DNA of 13,743 nucleotides from Promethearchaeia archaeon. GTDB taxonomy: Archaea > Asgardarchaeota > Lokiarchaeia > Sigyniarchaeales > SOKP01. The DNA lies in NCBI GenBank assembly GCA_029856295.1, contig JAHQWS010000320.1:1-13743 (forward strand), given 5' to 3'. Under the pieces are notes generated by a model that made no database searches, was not told the DNA's origin, and saw only the letters and a program-made list of their open reading frames with translations. This document shows positions 1-7,473 of this stretch, one piece after another (within the stretch, counting starts at the first letter, position 1; the number at the start of each line of letters is the position of its first letter). The position numbers and the translations under genes are program-made.

Positions 1-1
1 T

Positions 2-274
2 ATTAGAGGTCCGGGCTTATTTATTGGAGTAGAATTTATAAAGGACTCTGAAACTAGGGAGCCACATAATGATTTATTGGATAAACTCGTTCAAGTTGGA
101 TGGAAAAACAAGATATTTTTTGGAGAAGCTATGCAAATAATGTCAACTGCAGGATACTTTGTACATAACATCCTAAAGATTAAACCTCCACTTATTATCA
201 ATGATGAAGAAACAGATAAAGTATGTGAACTGTTTGAAAAATCAATTAAGGAATCATTGAATGCTTTAAAATAA
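2..274 (+). CDS. Class-III aminotransferase, C-terminal fragment (5' part outside window)
   Basis: The frame is open from the window edge, so only about 90 C-terminal residues are visible. They begin IRGPGLFIGVEFIKD, which matches the RG-GL-GVEF strand found near the C-terminus of PLP-dependent class-III (omega) aminotransferases. The fragment then has NILKIKPPLIINDEETDKV, the conserved 'RI-PPL-I-DEEID' strand and start of the last helix, and ends with an amphipathic helix. These enzymes move an amino group between an omega- or alpha-amino donor and a keto acid; the substrate cannot be judged because the PLP lysine and active-site segments lie upstream. The fold end is intact and the stop at 272-274 is in the usual place. 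The gap to the next gene is 72 bp, with no sign of co-transcription beyond the shared strand. Confidence 0.8.
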   Translation: MRGPGLFIGVEFIKDSETREPHNDLLDKLVQVGWKNKIFFGEAMQIMSTAGYFVHNILKIKPPLIINDEETDKVCELFEKSIKESLNALK

Positions 275-314
275 TTCATTTTTATTTAAAACCTTCAAAC
301 CTCCTTTCAAATAC

Positions 315-323
315 TTTTTATTT
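315..323 (+). promoter_or_regulatory. TATA-like box for leaderless transporter copy 1
   Basis: TTTTTATTT lies 24-32 nt before the GTG start at 347, the distance expected when an archaeal transcript begins at or next to the start codon. No GGTGAT-type ribosome site is present. The position matches similar boxes before copies 2 and 3. Confidence 0.35.
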
Positions 324-346
324 CTTTCTACGTTTTTAAATATGCT

Positions 347-1294
347 GTGGAAAAAACAAATTTAAAGAAAGGACTCATTTTTGGAATTTGTGGAACAATT
401 TTAGGTGGTTTTAATCCGATAATTGCAAATTCCAGACCAGAAATAATTGATGCTTACCTTTTTGCGGCTATGACCGTTATCGTACAAGCAATAATTTTCA
501 TTCCTTTAATGTTGGTTGAAAGAAACAAGTTAAAATCAGATTTTAATAATGAAATAATTACATTTAATGAGATGGATTCACTTCTTTATGGATATAAAAA
601 AAATATTCCGCTCTTGATTTTTGTGGGTATTAGTTTTGGTTTTTGCTTTATCCTTTTTTTTTGGGGATATAAAGCATCTGGGGCGATTAATGGGAATCTG
701 GCTTTAAAAACTACGATTTTCTTTTCTCTCGTTTTTGATTGGCTTTTATTAAGGGAGAAAATTTCAATTAAGCAAGTGATTTTTTCAATGGTTTTGTTTT
801 TTGGATTATTTTTAGCTGTAACTCAAGGTTCATTTATTGAATTAAATATCGGAGTTTTAATTCTCTTATCTGTAGCTGGTATTTGGATGTTTTTTCATGC
901 TCTTACAAAGTCTATGTTAGACAGACATGAAATTTCATCAATTCAACTAGTATGTATCAGAAATACTATTTCAAGTATATTTTTATTTTCAACTTACTTC
1001 TTATTTTATCCATTAGAAAATGTGAATATTTTATTGAATCCGATAAGTTTATTTTGGGGTATTTTAATGGGAGTCATCTACGGAATGGGACTTTACTTAT
1101 GGTACAAAACCTTGGAAAACATAAACATAAGTAAAGCAACGATCATAATCTCAGGTAATCTCATATTCACAGCGATTTTCGCGATGTTACTGCTTGGAGA
1201 AGTCTTTACCATTTTTCATTTAATTGGTACAATTTTGGTAATTTCTTCAATTATTATTATCGTTAATCCTACGAAAAGAGAAGAATTAACATAG
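347..1294 (+). CDS. EamA/DMT-family transporter, copy 1
   Basis: A 315-residue, strongly hydrophobic protein consistent with the ten-helix, two-EamA-repeat layout of drug/metabolite transporters in the cytoplasmic membrane. The first repeat ends near LAVTQGS (about residue 160); the second ends with the typical LLGEVFTIFHLIGT signature (about residues 281-294). A charged loop of about 30 residues follows the second helix. The start is GTG: the ATG at 342 is out of frame and soon stops, and this GTG aligns the N-terminus (KKGLIFG) with copies 2 and 3. Copy 1 carries an Asp in a helix (SLVFDWLLLREK) where the others have Gly (LLFGFLILREK), which may alter substrate choice. A run of ten T at about 653-662 leaves the frame intact. 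Substrate unknown; amino acids, nucleobases or metabolites are usual for the family. Confidence 0.85.
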   Translation: MEKTNLKKGLIFGICGTILGGFNPIIANSRPEIIDAYLFAAMTVIVQAIIFIPLMLVERNKLKSDFNNEIITFNEMDSLLYGYKKNIPLLIFVGISFGFCFILFFWGYKASGAINGNLALKTTIFFSLVFDWLLLREKISIKQVIFSMVLFFGLFLAVTQGSFIELNIGVLILLSVAGIWMFFHALTKSMLDRHEISSIQLVCIRNTISSIFLFSTYFLFYPLENVNILLNPISLFWGILMGVIYGMGLYLWYKTLENINISKATIIISGNLIFTAIFAMLLLGEVFTIFHLIGTILVISSIIIIVNPTKREELT

Positions 1295-1303
1295 TTTAAA
1301 TTT
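1295..1303 (+). promoter_or_regulatory. TATA-like box for leaderless transporter copy 2
   Basis: TTTAAATTT sits 25-33 nt before the GTG at 1328, immediately after the stop codon of copy 1. This is close to the archaeal TATA consensus and spacing for a leaderless mRNA. It implies that copy 2 can be transcribed on its own. Confidence 0.45.
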
Positions 1304-1327
1304 CTAATCACTTTCCTTTTTAATATC

Positions 1328-2266
1328 GTGGAAAATAAAAACTTAAAGAAAGGGATAATTTTCGGCATTTTGGGCGCGTTCTTAATAGGGCTTCAGCCGG
1401 TGGTTGCTAATGCAAGACCAATGATCATTGGTGCGTTTATTTTTGCTGCGATGACAATGATCGTAGAGGCTACGATTTTTTTCCCACTTATGTTAATTGA
1501 AAGAACAAAAATTAGAGAAAGTTATACAAATAATTCAATTAGTATTGAAGAATTGAATTCGCTTTTATACGGATATAAAAGAAATAAGGTACTTCTTATT
1601 TTTGTAGGATTTGCGTTTGGATTCGGGATGTTTCTTTTTTTCATTGGCTACCAAATCGCAGGAGCTATAAACGGATCTTTAGCTCAAAAATCTTCATTGT
1701 TCTTTTCCTTGTTATTTGGATTTTTAATTTTACGGGAAAAAATCTCAAAAAGGCAGATATTATTTTCAGTCCTTTTATTTTTTGGATTATTTTTGGCAGT
1801 AACTCAAGGAAGTTTTAATTTATTAGAGTTTAATGCCGGAGTTTTAATACTAATATTATTGGCATGTATTTGGGTATTTACTCATACAATTTCAAAGCCG
1901 ATGTTGAGCAGTAAAGAAGCCACAGCAATCCAAATGGTGTGCATGCGTAATGCAATTGGAGGATTCATTCTTATTACGACATATCTTCTTTTCTTTTCAA
2001 CAGAAAATTTATATATCTTTTTTGATCCGATGAATTATTTCTGGTTTATGGCAATGGGTATAGTTTATGGCAGTGGTTTGTACTGCTGGTATAAAACCTT
2101 GACATATCTAGACATTTCAAAAGCATCAATATTAGTCGCGACTACTCCAATTATTACCGCGATTTTTGCCATAATGTTTCTTGGAGAAACATTTACTATA
2201 TTCCATTTAATAGGAACTATAATCGTTATGTTTTCAATTATTATGATTGTAAGAGAAATGAAATGA
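1328..2266 (+). CDS. EamA/DMT-family transporter, copy 2
   Basis: A 312-residue paralogue of the preceding gene with the same ten-helix pattern, the NARP motif after helix 1, the long charged loop after helix 2, LAVTQGSFNLLEFN at mid-protein, and LGETFTIFHLIGT near the C-terminus. It is closer to copy 3 than copy 1 is in several stretches, for example FNLLE and LLFGFLI. The start is GTG; the alignment of MENKNLKKG with copies 1 and 3 supports it. The 19 bases before the start resemble those before copy 3 (CACTTTC, a T run, then ATATC), so flanking DNA was duplicated along with the gene. No Shine-Dalgarno is visible. The substrate is not deducible. Confidence 0.85.
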   Translation: MENKNLKKGIIFGILGAFLIGLQPVVANARPMIIGAFIFAAMTMIVEATIFFPLMLIERTKIRESYTNNSISIEELNSLLYGYKRNKVLLIFVGFAFGFGMFLFFIGYQIAGAINGSLAQKSSLFFSLLFGFLILREKISKRQILFSVLLFFGLFLAVTQGSFNLLEFNAGVLILILLACIWVFTHTISKPMLSSKEATAIQMVCMRNAIGGFILITTYLLFFSTENLYIFFDPMNYFWFMAMGIVYGSGLYCWYKTLTYLDISKASILVATTPIITAIFAIMFLGETFTIFHLIGTIIVMFSIIMIVREMK

Positions 2267-2342
2267 AAAATTAAAACAATTTGAATTTAAAAAATCTAAT
2301 AAAAAAATAAAAAAATTATGTTAATCTTAAATTCAATAACAA

Positions 2343-2881
2343 TTACTTATTCTCTTCTTTTTCATGGTGGAGCATTACAACAATTCCAAGAACTAACATT
2401 GCTGTATCATCATCAACATCGGATGCGATTTGTACTCCATAGGTTCCTTTTATTTTGAACAACTTTTTACTAATTTGAGCAATTTCTTTCCCATCTTTTA
2501 GAATTTTATATTTAATGCAAAGAGACTTCCCTTCATAGTAAAAAGTTTATTTTCGCCCGGATCCTCAAACCAATAACTTGGTTTTATCGCGGCAAGTTTT
2601 CTTTTTAATTTTCCAATGAATTTATCATCTTCCTTTTCACCGCCTTTATAAAATGTATACGTAGCGCGCAGAGAAACCACTTTTTCATGAACTGTCAATA
2701 TTGGATTTTCCTCATCCTGAAGATCTCGCAAACGATAGGTATTGCCGATTTTTATTAATTTTCCCATGAAATAGCCGAGTTTTTCTTTATTTGCATCCAT
2801 AACCCAGACTTTATCTTTCAAGGACACTAATTTTTCGGATAATATAAATTCTCTTGTCTTTTGAAGTGACATATTAATCAT
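2343..2881 (-). pseudogene. LURP-one-related (tubby-like fold) protein, split by a one-base frameshift
   Basis: The open frame from 2881 stops at 2498 after MKGSLFALNIKF, in the middle of the fold. Reading on in the next frame gives YKILKDGKEIAQISKK, then LFKIKGTYGVQI, then a hydrophobic end (TAMLVLGIVVMLHH) and a stop at 2343-2345. Together these make the complete LURP-one pattern: N-terminal FILSEKLVSLKDKVWVMD, central KLAAIKPSYWFED, and the C-terminal YxI-GK-xA-ISKK and hydrophobic helix. One added A in the AAA run at 2511-2513 (minus strand) restores SLFALKYKIL and about 179 residues, the usual family length. An error or a real mutation are both possible. The family folds as a tubby-like beta barrel around a helix and may bind lipid or act as a scaffold; its biochemical role is poorly known. 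The ATG at 2872, preceded by GAGATGATT, is an alternative start. Confidence 0.8.
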
Positions 2882-2979
2882 CTCATTTAATTAATTTAAT
2901 CTGGTTTTCTTAAGTAATTAAAATACTGTTATAAAAATCTATCTATAAGAAAAGAATACAGCTAACGATTTCTAAAATA

Positions 2980-2988
2980 TTTTAATTT
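2980..2988 (+). promoter_or_regulatory. TATA-like box for leaderless transporter copy 3
   Basis: TTTTAATTT lies 24-32 nt before the TTG at 3012, the same position as the boxes before copies 1 and 2. The intergenic DNA from 2882 to 3011 otherwise shows only AT-rich sequence and must also hold the promoter of the divergent LURP-one-like gene. Confidence 0.35.
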
Positions 2989-3011
2989 TTTGCCACTTTC
3001 TTTTTTATATC

Positions 3012-3950
3012 TTGAAGAATAAAAACTATGTGAAAGGAATTATTTTTGGAATGGTTTCTCTTTTTTTGGTCTCTTTACAACCAATTGTGACATTATCAAG
3101 GCCTCGTGTTTTGGACGTATATATTTTCGCCGCGATGACGTGTATTGTTGAGACTATAATTTTCACTCCATTGATGCGAGTTGAGAGACAAAAAATTAAA
3201 TCTGAAATGGAAAAATCTCCCTCTAAATTTGACGAAATGCATTTATTATTGCATGGTTGGAAAAATAACAAAAAAGCTCTACTTTATATTGGAATTAATT
3301 TTGGAATTGCTCAAATTTTATTTTATGTAGCATATGAGTTTGCTGGTGCGATAAATGGCTCATTAGCTCAGCAGACCACTATAATTTTTGCTCTTTTATT
3401 TGGATTTTTAATAAATCATGAAAAGATTTCAAAGACTCAAATTTTATTCTCATTTATCCTATTGTTTGGTCTCACACTCGCAGTAACTCAGGGTAATTTC
3501 AATTTGCTTGAAATAAACATTGGTGTAGGAATTTTGATGATAACAACAATGTTATGGATGTTAGCCCATTCTATTACAAAACCTATGTTTGACCGAAATG
3601 AAATAACTCCTATCCAATTGTCATTCATAAGGTACGTGATATCAGGTTTATTTCTTATAACTACATATTTTATATTCTTTCCATTAGGTAACATTTCCCT
3701 TTTACTTGATCCAATTAATATTTTGTTTTTTATAATGATTGGTGTTTTATATGGGTTCGATGTTTTGTTTTGGTACAAAAGTTTAGAACGTATTGAAATG
3801 AGTAAGGCAAGTGTTATTGTTTCTCCCATGCCGATATTAGTGGCCCTTTTTGCTTTTATTATTTTGGGAGAATCTTTTACCATTTTTCATTTAATTGGAA
3901 CACTCATCATTATATTTTCAATAACAATGATAGTGAGAAAAATAGAGTAA
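3012..3950 (+). CDS. EamA/DMT-family transporter, copy 3
   Basis: A third 312-residue paralogue with ten predicted membrane segments, a SRP motif after helix 1, a charged loop of about 30 residues (ERQKIKSEMEKSPSKFDEM), LAVTQGNFNLLEIN at mid-protein and LGESFTIFHLIGT at the end. The start is TTG, chosen because MKNKNYVKGIIFG aligns with the GTG starts of copies 1 and 2; the later in-frame GTG at 3030 would cut off six residues. By eye it shares about half its residues with copy 2. It is separated from copy 2 by the reversed LURP-one-like gene, so that gene either entered the array or was present when the third copy arose. The stop lies 3 bp from the stop of the convergent DUF454 gene. Substrate unknown. 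Confidence 0.85.
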   Translation: MKNKNYVKGIIFGMVSLFLVSLQPIVTLSRPRVLDVYIFAAMTCIVETIIFTPLMRVERQKIKSEMEKSPSKFDEMHLLLHGWKNNKKALLYIGINFGIAQILFYVAYEFAGAINGSLAQQTTIIFALLFGFLINHEKISKTQILFSFILLFGLTLAVTQGNFNLLEINIGVGILMITTMLWMLAHSITKPMFDRNEITPIQLSFIRYVISGLFLITTYFIFFPLGNISLLLDPINILFFIMIGVLYGFDVLFWYKSLERIEMSKASVIVSPMPILVALFAFIILGESFTIFHLIGTLIIIFSITMIVRKIE

Positions 3951-3953
3951 TTA

Positions 3954-4394
3954 TTATTTCGAATTTAGACTCGTTTCCTTTCTTTTTTTTGGTCGTATTA
4001 GGATAATATGAATAGTCACCGCTATTGCAATAATAATTAAAACAACTCTAATCCAAAGTGTTTGAATTATTAAAAACGCTGAAATGAGAATTGTGATCCA
4101 TAACATAGAAATGGTAAAAATTTTAACCTTAATTGGCATTCCTTTTCCTTCCAAATAATTCCTAATATAAGAGCCCAGAATTCTATTGTTTAAGAGCCAA
4201 TTGTAAAATCGTTGGGAACTTCGGGCATAACACGCCGCTGCTAGCAGAAGAAAGGGAGTAGTCGGTAAAATAGGTAATACAATTCCTATTATTCCTAAAC
4301 TCAATGAAAGGGTTCCCCCAAGAAAATATAAACCTTTTATAATTTTACTACGTGGTTTTTTCCTAGGTGGTTCTAAGTCTGATTGTTCCTTCAT
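3954..4394 (-). CDS. DUF454 (YbaN-like) small membrane protein
   Basis: 146 residues with a basic N-terminus (PPRKKPRSK, residues 9-17) and then the signature of DUF454: GGTLSLSLGIIGIVLPILPTTPFLLLAA across residues 26-53, followed by CYARSSQRFYNWLLNNRILG (55-74). Two further hydrophobic segments follow at about 93-110 and 113-133, and the tail is basic. This gives four membrane segments in the order expected for the E. coli YbaN family, at a similar length. The family's function is not established. In bacteria it is often found near haem, redox or metal genes; here it is upstream-opposed to a transporter and downstream of a catalase on the same strand, with 91 bp between them. Confidence 0.85.
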   Translation of the reverse strand: MKEQSDLEPPRKKPRSKIIKGLYFLGGTLSLSLGIIGIVLPILPTTPFLLLAAACYARSSQRFYNWLLNNRILGSYIRNYLEGKGMPIKVKIFTISMLWITILISAFLIIQTLWIRVVLIIIAIAVTIHIILIRPKKRKETSLNSK

Positions 4395-4410
4395 AATTAT
4401 ATTAAAGTCT

Positions 4411-4420
4411 TTTAAATAAA
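4411..4420 (-). promoter_or_regulatory. TATA box for the DUF454 gene
   Basis: On the minus strand TTTATTTAAA lies 17-26 nt upstream of the ATG at 4394, with no Shine-Dalgarno between them. This fits a leaderless transcript started independently of the catalase gene. Confidence 0.45.
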
Positions 4421-4485
4421 AAAAAGAAAGAAGTATTAAAAAAAATTATAGTTTTATTATCAGCAGTTACCTTTTGCAGAGGTTT

Positions 4486-5943
4486 TTATCCTAATTCTTT
4501 TCTTATTCTTTGGCCCCAAGTTGAATCTGCTTTGAGAATATGTGCGAGCATTCGCTCTTGAATGAACTTAGGTACAGTTTTAAGACTACCACCCATATTT
4601 TTAATAAGTCGATCTTGCTCATCAGGTGGCAACAATCTGTAGAGATTACCTGGTTGAATAAAGTCATCATCAACTGTGGGTTGATTGTATCTATCTGCGT
4701 TACCCGAGATTTTTAAAGGTGGCTCTTTATAGGCAGGATTTTGTTTGGGTCCACCAAAACTGTTTGGTTCGTAAATAACTGAGCTTCCTCCATTATCATC
4801 AAATCTCATGAAACCATCACGTTGATACGTATTTACTTTTGCTGCTTTTGCTTGATTGATAGGTAACCTTTGATAATTAGCACCAAGACGGTATCGATGT
4901 GCATCGGCGTAAGAGAAGATTCTAGCTTGTAGCATTTTATCGGGTGAGTATGAAATTCCCGGAATAATATTAGATGGATCAAATGCGGCTTGTTCAACAT
5001 CCGTAAAATAATTAGATGGATTCCGATTTAGTTCCATTATTCCTACTTTAATTAGAGGATAGTCTTTATGAGGCCAAACTTTTGTTAAATCAAAAGGATT
5101 CCATTGATAAGTTTCAGCTTCAAGCTCCGGCATGATCTGTACATTTAACTCCCACTTTGGATAATCTCCTTTTTCAATTCTTTCGAATAGATCACGAGTT
5201 GCCCAATCAGGATCCTTACCAACTAATTCATCGGCTTCTTCTTGGGTGAAGTTTTTAATACCTTGCATGGTTTTAAAATGAAATTTGACCCAGAACCTTT
5301 CATCTTTTGCATTAATAAAGCTGTACGTATGACTCCCATACCCATTCATATGTGTAAAACCTCTTGGTATGCCGCGATCAGAAAAAAGTATAGTAACCTG
5401 ATGCAGCGATTCAGGAACTAACGACCAAAAGTCCCACCACATTGTCTGGGAGCGAAGGTTTGTATGGGGTTCACGTTTTTGAGTGTGAATGAAATCGCTG
5501 AATTTTAGAGGATCTCTTACGAAAAATACGGGAGTGTTATTACCCACTAAATCCCAATTCCCTTCTTCTGTATAAAACTTTACTGCGAATCCTCTCACAT
5601 CTCGAACCGTATCAGCTGAGCCTCGTTCACCAGCAACCGTTGAATAACGAACAATGAGATCAGTTTTTTTCCCTACTTCTGAGAAAATTTTTGCTTTAGT
5701 ATATTTTGTTATGTCATTTGTTACTGTGAAAGTACCGTGTGCACCTGCTCCTTTGGCATGTACTACCCGCTCGGGTATGCGTTCTCTATTAAAATGAGCT
5801 AATTTTTCAAGTAAATGCACATCTTGTATGAGTATTGGGCCTCTTTCACCAGCTGTAAGTGAGTTTTGGTTATCTGATACAGGAGCTCCTCCTGCTGTAG
5901 TTAGAGTAGCGCTTTCTTTATCGTTTTTATCTTTTTTTTTCAT
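4486..5943 (-). CDS. katA: Monofunctional haem catalase (small-subunit, clade-3 type)
   Basis: Breaks down hydrogen peroxide to water and oxygen in the cytoplasm. The 485-residue protein is full length for small-subunit catalases. Visible active-site residues are His62 in RVVHAKGAGAHG, Asn135 in DLVGNNTPVFFVRD, and the haem-ligating Tyr345 in RIFSYADAHRYRLG. Their spacings (73 and 283 residues from the His) equal those of bovine catalase His74, Asn147 and Tyr357. HMNGYGSHTYSF (198-209) and PFDLTKVWPHKDYPLI are also intact. The ATG at 5943 has GGTAAT four bases upstream. It is divergent from a PerR-type regulator across 202 bp that hold a PerR-box-like site, so peroxide-responsive control is likely. 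In an anaerobic archaeon the gene is probably a transfer from bacteria; its AT content does not stand out. Confidence 0.97.
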   Translation of the reverse strand: MKKKDKNDKESATLTTAGGAPVSDNQNSLTAGERGPILIQDVHLLEKLAHFNRERIPERVVHAKGAGAHGTFTVTNDITKYTKAKIFSEVGKKTDLIVRYSTVAGERGSADTVRDVRGFAVKFYTEEGNWDLVGNNTPVFFVRDPLKFSDFIHTQKREPHTNLRSQTMWWDFWSLVPESLHQVTILFSDRGIPRGFTHMNGYGSHTYSFINAKDERFWVKFHFKTMQGIKNFTQEEADELVGKDPDWATRDLFERIEKGDYPKWELNVQIMPELEAETYQWNPFDLTKVWPHKDYPLIKVGIMELNRNPSNYFTDVEQAAFDPSNIIPGISYSPDKMLQARIFSYADAHRYRLGANYQRLPINQAKAAKVNTYQRDGFMRFDDNGGSSVIYEPNSFGGPKQNPAYKEPPLKISGNADRYNQPTVDDDFIQPGNLYRLLPPDEQDRLIKNMGGSLKTVPKFIQERMLAHILKADSTWGQRIRKELG

Positions 5944-5986
5944 ATAGATTACCTTTTTTTTTAAATTATTTTGTTTAAAATTTATT

Positions 5987-6010
5987 AAGAAATGTGGTTT
6001 TATATTTCTT
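5987..6010. repeat. Inverted repeat around the putative catalase TATA box
   Basis: AAGAAAT at 5987-5993 is matched by ATTTCTT at 6004-6010, with one further T/A pair on the outside and a 10-nt spacer. On the minus strand the spacer side carries AAATATAAAA, a plausible TATA box about 55-60 nt upstream of the catalase ATG. A protein bound to this repeat would cover the promoter. A short direct repeat, GGTTTTATA, overlaps it at 5996-6004 and recurs at 6021-6029. Confidence 0.35.
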
Positions 6011-6052
6011 ACTATATTTTGGTTTTATAACAAAATGGTATTAAATATTGAT

Positions 6053-6067
6053 TTGTAATCATTATTA
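6053..6067. promoter_or_regulatory. PerR-box-like operator between catalase and perR
   Basis: TTGTAATCATTATTA matches 13 of 15 positions of the Bacillus PerR/Fur-type box TTATAATNATTATAA and keeps the 7-1-7 layout. It lies in the divergent intergenic region, about 27 nt upstream of a TATA-like TTTTATAAAT (6094-6103) that could serve perR. The flanking genes are a catalase and a PerR-type regulator, exactly the context in which such a box is expected, although the high AT content makes partial matches easier by chance. Confidence 0.55.
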
Positions 6068-6145
6068 AAATAGTTTGTTTTTATTTAAAAATGTTTTATA
6101 AATTGAAATTATTCAAATAATTGTGGAATTATGGTGGTGAATTAA

Positions 6146-6559
6146 TTGAATACTCAAGATCTAATAAAAAAATTTCGAAAGAACGGATACAAAGCAACTT
6201 CTCAACGTTTAGCAATATGTAAATTAATACTTTCACGAAAAGATCATCCAACAGCGGATCAGATATACCAAGTATTAAAGGAAGAGTATCCAACTATAAG
6301 TCTTACCACAATATATAACACCTTGCGTATTCTTGTAGAATTAGGATTAATTCAAGAGCTCGGTTTCAATGAAGGAAGCATAAGATATGATCCCGATATG
6401 GAACTTCATATAAATATGGTATGCTCCAAATGTGGAAAAATTGATGATTACAAAGCTGAAAACATCATACAATTATGGAATACTATAATCTCAGATTTAG
6501 GCTTTAAACCTATAGGACAACGTATTGATATTTATTATGAGTGTGAAGAGTGCAAATGA
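6146..6559 (+). CDS. perR: Fur-family metalloregulator, PerR type
   Basis: 137 residues. An N-terminal winged helix includes the recognition segment ISLTTIYNTLRILVELGLI (51-69), followed by the dimerisation/metal domain. Aligned to Bacillus PerR with a constant offset of 3, the protein keeps His37 (H34), Asp85 (D82), His91 (H88) and the PerR-specific Asp104 (D101), plus both zinc CxxC pairs (C93/C96 and C133/C136). The one change is His93 to Asn (N90, in LHINMVC). Because both histidines that PerR oxidises are present, peroxide sensing is plausible. The TTG start is set by GGTGGTGA at 6133-6140; the ATG at 6131 in the same frame stops after four codons. It is divergent from the catalase, its likely target, and ends directly against the next gene. 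Confidence 0.88.
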   Translation: MNTQDLIKKFRKNGYKATSQRLAICKLILSRKDHPTADQIYQVLKEEYPTISLTTIYNTLRILVELGLIQELGFNEGSIRYDPDMELHINMVCSKCGKIDDYKAENIIQLWNTIISDLGFKPIGQRIDIYYECEECK

Positions 6560-7249
6560 TTATTTATTTCCTTTAAAGAATCGTTTATATGAAATGTACT
6601 GCCATAACATATAAATAACAGTACCGGGTATCATCAGCATTCCTAGCATTGGTTCTATAGTTCCAAAAAAAATTACAGGCATATAAAAAAAGAAAGATAT
6701 GAGTATTAATATTCCAATTCGAATCAATAAAGGATCATTCGCAACCTTAGCATCTCTAATAATTAAAATTGCGAGCCCAAGACCCTGTATTAACCACGGA
6801 ATATTTCGAATAATTAACCATTCATAAGAAATTGGTTCTGTATTCCATTGGTTTTGAGGAAAAGTAAAGATTATTAACCCAACTATTCCAACTCCAATTA
6901 AACTTTTAAAAAATAGAGCATTTGGTCTATTAAAATGAATTCGCCAGGCATTAGTGTAGAATATAAAAAGGAAAATCAATCCTATCATTTCAAGAAGTAC
7001 TCCGATTCCAAATATTCCATAATCAGAAGCGGGATTTTCTGAGAAAAAAGTGATTAATCGAGCCCCAACATGTCCTAAATCTCCAATTAATAATGATATA
7101 AATGCTAAACGAATATATTTTGCTGTTATCACCTCATCCTTATTGACTTTTTTCAAATTTTTTGACATAAAAATTATAATTACACTTATATAAATCAAAT
7201 AAATAATGCTAAACATGATTTCCATCATGGCTATATACTCTGAGACCAT
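6560..7249 (-). CDS. Uncharacterised membrane protein with about seven helices
   Basis: I do not recognise this family. The 229-residue protein has hydrophobic segments at about 8-28, 46-69, 78-98, 114-131, 148-164, 175-196 and 200-219, so seven membrane helices are likely, with a basic C-terminus (YKRFFKGNK). Polar residues inside segment 2 (GDLGHVGAR, 56-64) could bind a ligand or metal. The last helix has no buried lysine of the rhodopsin kind. The start at 7249 is uncertain: the in-frame ATGs at 7228 and 7225 are alternatives, and no clear ribosome site is seen. Its stop codon directly abuts that of perR, convergent with no gap. No functional link to the peroxide module can be shown. Confidence 0.7.
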   Translation of the reverse strand: MVSEYIAMMEIMFSIIYLIYISVIIIFMSKNLKKVNKDEVITAKYIRLAFISLLIGDLGHVGARLITFFSENPASDYGIFGIGVLLEMIGLIFLFIFYTNAWRIHFNRPNALFFKSLIGVGIVGLIIFTFPQNQWNTEPISYEWLIIRNIPWLIQGLGLAILIIRDAKVANDPLLIRIGILILISFFFYMPVIFFGTIEPMLGMLMIPGTVIYMLWQYISYKRFFKGNK

Positions 7250-7473
7250 ACTATTGTGAAATCATTAAAAATAATAATAAAGTTTTTCCATTTATTTCTA
7301 AAAGAATAGAATAGTTTTAATATTATATTAATCCAATATGGATATTAAACTATCAATTATCCGAAACATTACACCTCCACTTCTTTTACATATATCTACT
7401 TAATTTATGGTGACATAACCTGAATTATAGAATAAAACTAAATTCTCAAGTAAACACAATTAAATCACAAATA

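Noticed and set aside
335..346. TATA-like TTTTTAAATAT directly before transporter copy 1
   Set aside because: It is too close to the start codon: a transcript begun from it would start inside the gene, with no in-frame start soon after.
342..365. ATG at 342 as the start of transporter copy 1
   Set aside because: It is out of frame with the transporter and stops after seven codons; the GTG at 347 aligns with the other copies.
651..664. Run of ten T as a possible frameshift site in transporter copy 1
   Set aside because: The frame continues unbroken and aligns with the paralogues on both sides of the run.
3026..3883. Minus-strand open frames opposite transporter copy 3 (81 and 131 codons)
   Set aside because: They lie fully inside a well-conserved transporter gene, show no family features and have no ribosome site; they are antisense shadows.
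7250..7473. Possible small gene or RNA in the intergenic stretch before the rubredoxin-MBL gene
   Set aside because: AT-rich throughout, with no open frame carrying a ribosome site and no GC-rich fold typical of a structured RNA in an AT-rich genome.
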